7,807 bases of DNA. Origin: Caulobacteraceae bacterium. GTDB taxonomy: Bacteria; Pseudomonadota; Alphaproteobacteria; Caulobacterales; Caulobacteraceae. Positions within the stretch are counted from its first letter, which is position 1, and each line of letters opens with the position of its first letter. The position numbers and the translations under genes are program-made. The notes beneath the pieces were generated by a model. The model was given only the letters and a program-made list of their open reading frames with translations, ran no database searches and was not told the origin of the DNA. Shown piece by piece: positions 1-4,580 of this stretch. Location of the stretch: NCBI GenBank assembly GCA_947501315.1, contig CANMXH010000103.1, positions 1-7,807 on the forward strand. The letters run 5' to 3'.

Positions 1-375
1 CTCGCCGAGGTGCCGCTGTGCCGCGTGCCGGGGCGGACGCCGTCGATCCTTTTCTCAAAGCTGACGCCGGGGGCTCGCATCCCGCCGCACCACGGGCTGA
101 TCAATACCCGGCTGATCTGCCACCTGCCCCTGATAGCCCCGCCCGGCAGCCGCTTCCGGGTCGGCAACGACGTCCGCGACTGGCGCGAGGGCCAGGCCTG
201 GGCCTTTGATGACACCATCGAGCATGAAGCCGCCAACGACAGCGGCCAGGATCGCACCATCCTGATCTTCGATGTCTGGAAACCGGAGATGAGTGAGGAG
301 GAGCGGGCGCTCGTCTCGGCCCTGTTCCAGGCCGTCGACGGCTATGGTGCGGGCGGTCAGGCCTGGGGCGTCTAG
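1..375 (+). CDS. Aspartyl/asparaginyl beta-hydroxylase family protein, C-terminal part (5' end outside window)
   Basis: The frame is open from base 1, so the gene starts upstream of the window and 124 C-terminal residues are visible. The fragment carries the conserved core of the AspH-type 2-oxoglutarate/Fe(II) dioxygenase fold: PPHHG followed by NTRLICHLPL (fragment residues 28-44), then FDDTIEHE (69-76), then RTILIFDVWKPE. In the family the iron is held by two histidines; by alignment from memory these are H30 and H75 here. The Arg in NTRL and the Arg before TILIF fit the 2-oxoglutarate-binding positions. The expected role is hydroxylation of a protein or small-molecule substrate in the cytoplasm, but the substrate cannot be told from this fragment. 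A GTG at base 10 could be read as a start but would truncate the domain, so I do not use it. Its stop codon overlaps the stop of the convergent acetyltransferase gene. Confidence 0.88.
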   Translation, partial: LAEVPLCRVPGRTPSILFSKLTPGARIPPHHGLINTRLICHLPLIAPPGSRFRVGNDVRDWREGQAWAFDDTIEHEAANDSGQDRTILIFDVWKPEMSEEERALVSALFQAVDGYGAGGQAWGV

Positions 376-923
376 GTCCTCACCCGGGCCGGATTGCCGA
401 CGGCGGTCGCGCCCTCGGGCACGTCACGCGTCACGACAGAGCCGGCACCGATCACCGCGTCATCGCCGATGGTGACGCCGGGCAGGATGATGGCTCCGCC
501 GCCGATCCAGACGTTTCTGCCAATGGTGACGGGCCGGCCGAACTCTATCCCGGCGGCCCGCTCGACGGCGTCGCGCGGGTGGTCGGCCGTAAGGATCTGC
601 ACCGCCGGACCGATCTGTGTCTGGTCGCCGATCCCGACCTCACAGACGTCGAGGATGATGCAGTTGAAATTCAGGAAGACGCCGCGGCCCAGCCGGATGT
701 TGTAGCCATAGTCGCAGTGGAACGGCGGGCGGATGATTGCGCCCTCGCCCACTTCGCCCATCCTCTGACGTAACAGGTCGCGTCGTTCGGCGGGGCTGGC
801 CCCCATGGCGGCATTGTAGCGCGCCATCCAGTGCCTTGAGGCGGTCTGGTCGGCCTGAAGCTCGGGATCGCCGGGATCGTACGGCAGACCCGAAATCATC
901 TTTTGGCGTTCGCTCATGAACAT
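372..923 (-). CDS. Maltose/galactoside-type sugar O-acetyltransferase (left-handed beta-helix)
   Basis: A 183-residue protein of the LacA/Maa/NodL acetyltransferase family, which moves acetyl from acetyl-CoA to a sugar hydroxyl in the cytoplasm. Residues about 5-57 form the short helical Mac-type N-terminal domain. From about 60 onward there are hexapeptide repeats of a left-handed beta-helix, for example VTIGRNVWIGGGAIILPGV and TIGDDAVIGAGSVV. The TADHP motif places the catalytic histidine at residue 115, as in E. coli LacA. The end VGNPARV is typical of the family. Length is normal. The first ATG (921-923) is preferred because a purine-rich GGGGA lies 7 nt upstream; an in-frame ATG at 915-917 is an alternative. 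It lies 68 nt downstream of purQ on the same strand with no clear terminator between them, so it may be the last gene of the pur transcript. The acceptor sugar is unknown. Confidence 0.9.
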   Translation of the reverse strand: MFMSERQKMISGLPYDPGDPELQADQTASRHWMARYNAAMGASPAERRDLLRQRMGEVGEGAIIRPPFHCDYGYNIRLGRGVFLNFNCIILDVCEVGIGDQTQIGPAVQILTADHPRDAVERAAGIEFGRPVTIGRNVWIGGGAIILPGVTIGDDAVIGAGSVVTRDVPEGATAVGNPARVRT

Positions 924-991
924 CGGTCTGTCCCCGCCTCAGTGAGGTGAGATCGACCGTTCGGACGGCGCGGGTCAAGCCCGCATTCGAC

Positions 992-1654
992 CTAGGCGGC
1001 GGCGAAGATGCTGCGGAACAGGGTTGCACCATCGGCGGAGCCCAGCTCTTCCTCGAACGCCCGGTCGGGGTGAGGCATCAGGCCCAGCACATTGCCGCGC
1101 GCATTCTGGAGGCCGGCGATGTCTGCGACCGAGCCGTTCGGATTGTCGACATAGCGGAACACCACCTGCCCCTCGCCCTCGATCCGGGCCAGGGTCTCTG
1201 CGTCGGCGAAATAGTTTCCGTCGCCATTGCCTTGGGTCATCACCACCTCGCGCTGGCCCTGATAGCCGGCGGTGAAACGGGTCTGGCCGTTGGCGACGGT
1301 CAGGGCGATGGGCTTGCAGACATATTTCAGCCCGGCGTTCCGCAGCAGGGCGCCCGGCAACATTCCGGCCTCGCACAGGATCTGGAAGCCGTTGCAGATG
1401 CCGACCACGGCCACACCGTCGTCGGCAGCCTTCATGACCGCCCGCATCACCGGCGACTGGGCCGCCATGGCTCCGCAGCGCAGATAGTCGCCGTAGGAGA
1501 AGCCACCCGGCAGGACAATCAGGTCCAGGCCCGACGGCAGTTCCGTCTCCTGATGCCAGACCATGTCGACCCGCTCGCCAGTGGAGCGTTCGACGGCGAC
1601 CTTGCAGTCACGGTCGCAGTTGGAACCCGGAAAGACGATGACGGCTGCGCTCAT
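992..1654 (-). CDS. purQ: Phosphoribosylformylglycinamidine (FGAM) synthase, glutaminase subunit PurQ
   Basis: The protein has 220 residues, the normal length for stand-alone PurQ. It is a class I glutamine amidotransferase that releases ammonia from glutamine for PurL in the fourth step of IMP synthesis (FGAR to FGAM), acting in a complex with PurS and PurL. Visible motifs are VIVFPGSNCDRD near the N-terminus, the oxyanion-loop region LPGGFSYGDYLRCGA (48-62), and the nucleophile elbow GICNGFQ with Cys87. The C-terminal catalytic motif is MPHPDRAFE with His195. The usual H-P-E is H-P-D here, and the AHGEG-type motif common in other PurQ proteins reads GNGDG (142-146); both may be normal for this lineage. 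The ATG at 1652-1654 is supported by AGGTG 8 nt upstream. It is separated from purS by two other genes, and purL is not in the window. Confidence 0.97.
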   Translation of the reverse strand: MSAAVIVFPGSNCDRDCKVAVERSTGERVDMVWHQETELPSGLDLIVLPGGFSYGDYLRCGAMAAQSPVMRAVMKAADDGVAVVGICNGFQILCEAGMLPGALLRNAGLKYVCKPIALTVANGQTRFTAGYQGQREVVMTQGNGDGNYFADAETLARIEGEGQVVFRYVDNPNGSVADIAGLQNARGNVLGLMPHPDRAFEEELGSADGATLFRSIFAAA

Positions 1655-1706
1655 GGCGGGGGCACCTAGCAGTGTTCGGACGGCTTGTCAGGCGGTGGCT
1701 GCCGGT

Positions 1707-2180
1707 TCAGCCCCTGTTCTCGTAGATCCCGGTGATCGAGGCTCGGGCCAGGGTGTGGAAATGCAGGTTGAAGCCGAAGATGGCTCCCGAATTATCGGGC
1801 GTTACCTCCAGCCTTTCCGCGTCGACCGCGAAGACCGTGAAAATGTAGCGGTGCGGGCCATGGCCCTGCGGCGGGGCGGCCCCACCGAAGCCCGGAGGTC
1901 CGAAATCGGTGCGGCCTTCGACCGCGGCTGTTGGCAGGCCGGCGGACGATGCGCCTTCGGCGAGTGCGGTCACATCGGCGGGAATATTGGCGACCGTCCA
2001 GTGCCAGAAACCCGAGCCGGTCGGCGCATCGGGGTCGAAACAGGTGATGGCGAAGCTCCTGGTTCCCTCCGGGGCGCCGGACCAGCTGAGCTGCGGCGAG
2101 CGGTTGCCCCGAGCGTAAACCTGGGCATCGGGCAGGGCACTGCCGTCGGTGAAGCCGGTGGAGGTGACAGTGAAGGTCAT
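1707..2180 (-). CDS. YbhB/YbcL family Raf kinase inhibitor-like protein (PEBP fold)
   Basis: A 157-residue protein of the bacterial phosphatidylethanolamine-binding protein family, related to E. coli YbhB and YbcL. Both family signatures are present: DPDAPTGSGFWHW (49-61), the conserved anion-pocket segment, and the Gly/Pro-rich FGPPGFGG...PQGHGPHRY stretch (93-112) that ends in HRYIFTVFAV. No signal peptide or membrane segment is seen, so it should be cytoplasmic. The biochemical role of bacterial PEBPs is poorly defined; ligand binding or inhibition of a partner protein is inferred from the fold. The start has a good ribosome-binding site, GAGGA, 7 nt upstream. It lies 51 nt after the small membrane protein gene and 52 nt before purQ, inside an otherwise purine-synthesis gene set. 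Nothing in the sequence itself ties it to purines. Confidence 0.93.
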   Translation of the reverse strand: MTFTVTSTGFTDGSALPDAQVYARGNRSPQLSWSGAPEGTRSFAITCFDPDAPTGSGFWHWTVANIPADVTALAEGASSAGLPTAAVEGRTDFGPPGFGGAAPPQGHGPHRYIFTVFAVDAERLEVTPDNSGAIFGFNLHFHTLARASITGIYENRG

Positions 2181-2231
2181 GGCGTGTTCCTCGATAGGGC
2201 GGGCCCGGGCGAATAATCGCGCCCCGCGTCG

Positions 2232-2363
2232 CTAGTGGGCCGCTTCCTTGGCTGCAGGCGTAAAGGCCGAATCGTCCGTCAGCCCCCCCGCCAGTGCGGC
2301 GGCGAAGATCAGGACGCCGACCAGAACGAAAGCCGCGACCGAAAACCGGATCAGCCGTTTCAT
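2232..2363 (-). CDS. Single-pass membrane microprotein of unknown function (43 aa), overlapping purS
   Basis: I do not recognise a family. The proposed product is 43 residues: a short basic start (MKRLIRF), one hydrophobic segment at about residues 7-27 rich in Val, Ala, Leu and Phe, then a polar tail ending KEAAH. This predicts a single membrane helix with the basic N-terminus inside and the tail outside. The open frame extends further upstream, but I choose the ATG at 2361-2363. It overlaps the purS stop as ATGA, a common translational-coupling arrangement, and GAGG lies 4 nt before it inside the purS end. The upstream part of the frame (MRDPAGQHRDRK...) reads like out-of-frame purS. A cleavable signal peptide is an alternative but would leave almost no mature protein. 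Confidence is moderate because the gene is so short. Confidence 0.66.
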   Translation of the reverse strand: MKRLIRFSVAAFVLVGVLIFAAALAGGLTDDSAFTPAAKEAAH

Positions 2364-2599
2364 GCGACCTCGATGCGGTAGCTTTCGATCACGGTGTTGG
2401 CCAGCAGGGTCTCGCACATGCGTTTGACCTCGGCGGCCTTGTCCTCGACGCCTTCGCCGAGGTCGAACTCGATCAATTTGCCGACGCGGGCGTTCGATAC
2501 ATCAGCCCAGCCAAGGCCCTGAAGGGCCCCTTCGACGGCCTTGCCCTGAACGTCGAGCACGCCGGGTTTGAGAAAGACGTGAACCTTGACCTTCGCCAT
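2360..2599 (-). CDS. purS: FGAM synthase, PurS subunit
   Basis: A 79-residue protein, the usual length for PurS. PurS is the small bridging subunit that brings PurQ and the small form of PurL together and helps pass ammonia from glutaminase to synthetase. The sequence begins MAKVKVHVFLKPGVLD, followed by the Gly-containing segment KAVEGALQGLGW. Then come KLIEFDL and a helix with the conserved end CETLLANTVIESYRIE, all typical of PurS. The ATG at 2597-2599 is the right start: it overlaps the purC stop as TGATG, and a GGGGGGA-type ribosome-binding stretch lies 8 nt upstream within purC. The open frame upstream of this point is purC read out of frame. The 3' end overlaps the start of the membrane microprotein gene. 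Confidence 0.95.
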   Translation of the reverse strand: MAKVKVHVFLKPGVLDVQGKAVEGALQGLGWADVSNARVGKLIEFDLGEGVEDKAAEVKRMCETLLANTVIESYRIEVA

Positions 2600-3357
2600 C
2601 AGTGCAGTCCCCCCTGAATCACGGTCGGCATATCCTTCATGATGCCAAGGCGGCGGGCCACCTCGGTGTAGCTCTCGATGACATTGCCCAGATCGCGACG
2701 GAAGCGGTCCTTGTCCAGCTTCTCGCCTGTATTGGTATCCCAAAGGCGGCAGGAGTCAGGGCTGATCTCGTCGGCGAGCAACACGCGCGAGAAGTCGTTC
2801 TCCCAGACCCGGCCGAACTCGATCTTGAAGTCCACGAGGGTGATGCCGACGGCGCCGAACATGCCCGACAGATAGTCGTTCACCCGCACGGTCATGGCCA
2901 GCATGTCGTCGAGCTCCTGGGTCGTGGCCCAGTTGAAGGCGGTGATGTGCTCTTCGGTGACCATCGGGTCGTTGAGCTCATCCTTCTTCAGATAGAATTC
3001 GATGATCGAGCGGGGCAGGGGCGTGCCCTCGTCGATGCCCAGCCGCTGGCTCATCGAGCCCGCGACGATGTTGCGGCAAACGACCTCCAGCGGAATGATC
3101 TCGACCTCGCGGATCAGCTGTTCGCGCAGGTTCAGTCGCTTGATGAAATGGTTGGTCACGCCGATGCCGTTCAGGCGCGACATGATGAACTCGCTGATGC
3201 GGTTGTTGATGACGCCCTTGCCTTCCAGCTGGGCCTTTTTCTCGCCGTTGAAGGCGGTGGCGTCGTCCTTGAAATACTGGATCAGGGTGCCGGGCTCGGG
3301 TCCTTCGTAGAGGATCTTGGCCTTGCCCTCGTAAATCTTCTTGCGCTTGACGTTCAT
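2599..3357 (-). CDS. purC: Phosphoribosylaminoimidazole-succinocarboxamide (SAICAR) synthase PurC
   Basis: A 252-residue protein, normal for bacterial PurC. It joins CAIR with aspartate using ATP to give SAICAR in IMP synthesis, in the cytoplasm. The N-terminus KRKKIYEGKAKILYEG carries the Gly-rich ATP-binding loop. The two family signatures are present: IPLEVVCRNIVAGSM (88-102) and LADEISPDSCRLWD (194-207). LVDFKIEFG (174-182) also fits. The ATG at 3355-3357 gives the standard N-terminus, although no strong Shine-Dalgarno sequence is visible upstream (GCCCGGACCAACCATC). It is the first gene of the minus-strand pur cluster, is read from the divergent region next to the zeta-subunit gene, and is coupled to purS by a TGATG overlap. 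Its product SAICAR is a substrate of PurB, encoded about 1.2 kb away in a separate transcription unit. Confidence 0.98.
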   Translation of the reverse strand: MNVKRKKIYEGKAKILYEGPEPGTLIQYFKDDATAFNGEKKAQLEGKGVINNRISEFIMSRLNGIGVTNHFIKRLNLREQLIREVEIIPLEVVCRNIVAGSMSQRLGIDEGTPLPRSIIEFYLKKDELNDPMVTEEHITAFNWATTQELDDMLAMTVRVNDYLSGMFGAVGITLVDFKIEFGRVWENDFSRVLLADEISPDSCRLWDTNTGEKLDKDRFRRDLGNVIESYTEVARRLGIMKDMPTVIQGGLH

Positions 3358-3462
3358 GATGGTTGGTCCGGGCGGGGGGCGACGGAAACGGCTATCGCTC
3401 GACCAGACCGAGATCTGGGCGGCTCAATCCGGAATCGGACGGGCGGGAAAAAGTCGCGCGAA

Positions 3463-3491
3463 CCCTTAGCGGATGCGACACCGCGACACAA
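3463..3491 (-). promoter_or_regulatory. Candidate promoter for the purC-purS cluster
   Basis: On the minus strand TTGTGTC (3491-3485) is followed after 14 nt by GCTAAGGG (3470-3463). This resembles the Caulobacter housekeeping pattern TTGACGS, N10-14, GCTANAWC in spacing and in the GCTA core, but the last -10 bases do not match. Transcription would begin near 3456 and leave a leader of about 100 nt before purC. One arm of the inverted repeat (3474-3485) falls between the two elements. This is an inference from sequence pattern only. Confidence 0.35.
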
Positions 3492-3534
3492 ACCGGGGGC
3501 GTTGCGACAGCGCCTTTCGCCGCGGTGTCGCAAC
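3474..3534. repeat. TGCGACA-type inverted and direct repeats (putative operator or alternative hairpins)
   Basis: TGCGACACCGCG (3474-3485) is the exact reverse complement of CGCGGTGTCGCA (3521-3532), with 35 nt between. A second perfect pair, GTTGCGACA (3501-3509) and TGTCGCAAC (3526-3534), uses the same right arm, so the two pairings exclude each other. The word TGCGACA or CGCGACA also appears directly at 3474, 3482 and 3503. The centres lie about 8, 21 and 23 bp apart, the last two close to two helical turns. This suits either cooperative binding by a dimeric regulator or alternative RNA structures on the plus-strand or upstream minus-strand transcript. I do not recognise the motif as a known operator. 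Confidence 0.55.
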
Positions 3535-3548
3535 CCGGCGAGTTGCAG

Positions 3549-3576
3549 TTGCGTTCGGCCATGGGGCGGCTATAGA
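3549..3576 (+). promoter_or_regulatory. Candidate promoter for the ATPase zeta-inhibitor gene
   Basis: TTGCGT (3549-3554) and TATAGA (3571-3576) are separated by 16 nt. The -10 lies in the context GCTATAGAC, close to the alphaproteobacterial GCTA-type -10. Transcription would start near 3583, about 50 nt before the gene. Assigned by pattern only. Confidence 0.4.
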
Positions 3577-3631
3577 CCAGCTCGACTGCGGCCATGCTTT
3601 CCGGCCGCCCAAACGGAGCCCCGCTAAGCCC

Positions 3632-3955
3632 ATGACCACCTTTGACGATCGGGAAAAAGGCTTCGAGTCCAAATATGCCCTCGATCAGGAACAGGAGTTC
3701 AAGGCGGTTGCCCGGCGCAACAAGCTGCTGGGCCTCTGGGCCGCGGAGAAGATGGGCCTGAACGCTGATCGCGCCGAGGAATACGGCCGGGCCATCGTCA
3801 AGGCTGACTTCGAGCAGCCGGGTGAGGAAGACGTTTACCGCAAGATCGCCCAGGACCTCGAAGGGGCCGGCCTGAGCGTCTCCGAAGGGGAAATCCGCCG
3901 CAAGATGGACGAGTTGTCCTCGGTGGCGCGCGAGCAGATCCGCAACGACGGCTAG
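3632..3955 (+). CDS. F1Fo-ATPase inhibitor, zeta subunit (DUF1476 family)
   Basis: A 107-residue protein, the usual size for the alphaproteobacterial zeta subunit, which binds F1 and blocks ATP hydrolysis by ATP synthase. Family features are the N-terminal MTTFDDREKGFESKYALDQE segment, which corresponds to the inhibitory region, followed by EFKAVARRNKLLGLWAAEKMG. The remainder is helix-rich, with GEEDVYRKIAQDLEGAG and a C-terminal charged helix. The ATG at 3632-3634 matches the family N-terminus. The weak GGAG at 3615-3618 is 13 nt away, longer than ideal. The frame is open further upstream, but that part lacks conservation-like features and covers the promoter region. It is divergent from purC and is followed 19 nt after its stop by a strong hairpin terminator, so it is probably transcribed alone. 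Confidence 0.95.
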   Translation: MTTFDDREKGFESKYALDQEQEFKAVARRNKLLGLWAAEKMGLNADRAEEYGRAIVKADFEQPGEEDVYRKIAQDLEGAGLSVSEGEIRRKMDELSSVAREQIRNDG

Positions 3956-3974
3956 TCGGAGCGCGATCGCCGAT

Positions 3975-4012
3975 GAAAAAGGGCCGCTCCAGCGATGGAG
4001 CGGCCCTTTTTC
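3975..4012. terminator. Bidirectional intrinsic terminator between zeta inhibitor and hypoxanthine-DNA glycosylase genes
   Basis: A perfect 16-bp stem: GAAAAAGGGCCGCTCC (3975-3990) pairs with GGAGCGGCCCTTTTTC (3997-4012) around the loop AGCGAT. The GC-rich stem has a T-run on the 3' side on the plus strand and, from the A-run, a T-run on the minus strand. It can therefore end transcripts from the zeta gene (rightward) and from the purB-glycosylase unit (leftward). Confidence 0.93.
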
Positions 4013-4088
4013 GTATCCGGCGGAGGCCGGGCCTGGTTCGGCATTATCGCTCGCTATCGAGGCGCGACACGTGACCGCACCCCTCCAC

Positions 4089-4580
4089 CTATCGGAGAAG
4101 TGTTGCCAGCACCGACCAGGCCTGCGCCTTCTCCGAAAGGGGACGGGTGTAGGCGGGGCTCGAGGAGGGGAGGTCGATCAGATCGATGCCTGCAGCGAGC
4201 GAGAGGGCGCGCCTGCCCAGCCTTGAGGCCTTTCCGCCATTGAAGGCCACGGCCCGTAGCGCAGGCAGGCTGGCGACGAGCCGGTTCAGATCGGCGACCT
4301 CGACGTCGCGGATGGCGGTGTCCAGACTTCCGGGCCGCCGGGCGCTGGCGATCGCATCCCACAGACCCACGCCGGCCGCCTTCAGCGCCTCCAGCCGTTC
4401 GGCGTAGGGCAGGGCGACGAGATCGAGTCCGGCCACCCCGCCAACCAGACGCCAGAAGCCGTTCTGCGGATGGCCATAGTATTGGCCGGCCTTCAGCGAG
4501 GCGTCACCGGGCAGGCTGCCGAGAATGAGCAGGCGGGTGTTCGCGTCGACGACGGGGTCGAAGGCGCGTTTGAGGCTCAC
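4089..4580 (-). CDS. Hypoxanthine (deoxyinosine) DNA glycosylase, uracil-DNA glycosylase superfamily family 6
   Basis: A 163-residue protein matching the small DNA-deoxyinosine glycosylase group of the UDG superfamily. Enzymes of this type remove hypoxanthine, the base of deaminated adenine (or of incorporated dITP), as the first step of base-excision repair. The N-terminal motif reads LLILGSLPGDASLKAGQYY followed by HPQNGFW. Asn40 sits where the family has its key asparagine. The second motif is LPSSSPA (137-143). The start is a GTG at 4578-4580, overlapping the purB stop as GTGA, with GGAG 4 nt upstream inside purB, which indicates translational coupling. Related Mug/TDG-type enzymes are the main alternative, but the GSLPG...HPQNGFW pairing favours the hypoxanthine-specific group. 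It is the last gene of its unit and faces the bidirectional terminator. Confidence 0.88.
   Translation of the reverse strand: MSLKRAFDPVVDANTRLLILGSLPGDASLKAGQYYGHPQNGFWRLVGGVAGLDLVALPYAERLEALKAAGVGLWDAIASARRPGSLDTAIRDVEVADLNRLVASLPALRAVAFNGGKASRLGRRALSLAAGIDLIDLPSSSPAYTRPLSEKAQAWSVLATLLR

Larger units (their letters stand above)
3358..3631. promoter_or_regulatory. Divergent intergenic control region between purC and the ATPase zeta-inhibitor gene
   Basis: These 274 bp separate the start of purC (leftward) from the start of the zeta-inhibitor gene (rightward), so they must hold the promoters of both units. The region contains a candidate promoter for each direction, a 12-bp perfect inverted repeat, four copies of a TGCGACA-like word, and one GAATC (GANTC, CcrM-type methylation) site at 3432-3436. 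A short stem CCAGA/TCTGG (3403-3407 with 3414-3418) lies in the presumed purC leader. Open frames running through it on both strands have no recognisable protein features, and I do not annotate them. Confidence 0.7.

Noticed and set aside
970..984. Small hairpin GCGGG/CCCGC after the purQ stop as a possible terminator
   Set aside because: The stem is only 5 bp and no T-run follows on the minus strand, so it does not meet the standard for an intrinsic terminator.
947..1669. A 240-codon plus-strand open frame across purQ
   Set aside because: It is an antisense shadow of purQ with composition typical of reverse-strand GC-rich frames and no family resemblance.
3403..3418. Short stem in the purC leader as a riboswitch or attenuator
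   Set aside because: Only 5 bp pair, there is no T-run, and no purine or PRPP riboswitch core was recognised.
2602..3627. A 341-codon plus-strand open frame across purC and the control region
   Set aside because: It is an antisense shadow of purC. The apparent protein has no motifs and would run through the promoter region.
3473..3631. N-terminal extension of the zeta-inhibitor frame beginning near 3473
   Set aside because: The family N-terminus begins at the ATG at 3632, and the extension covers the repeats and promoter and is Arg-rich without pattern.
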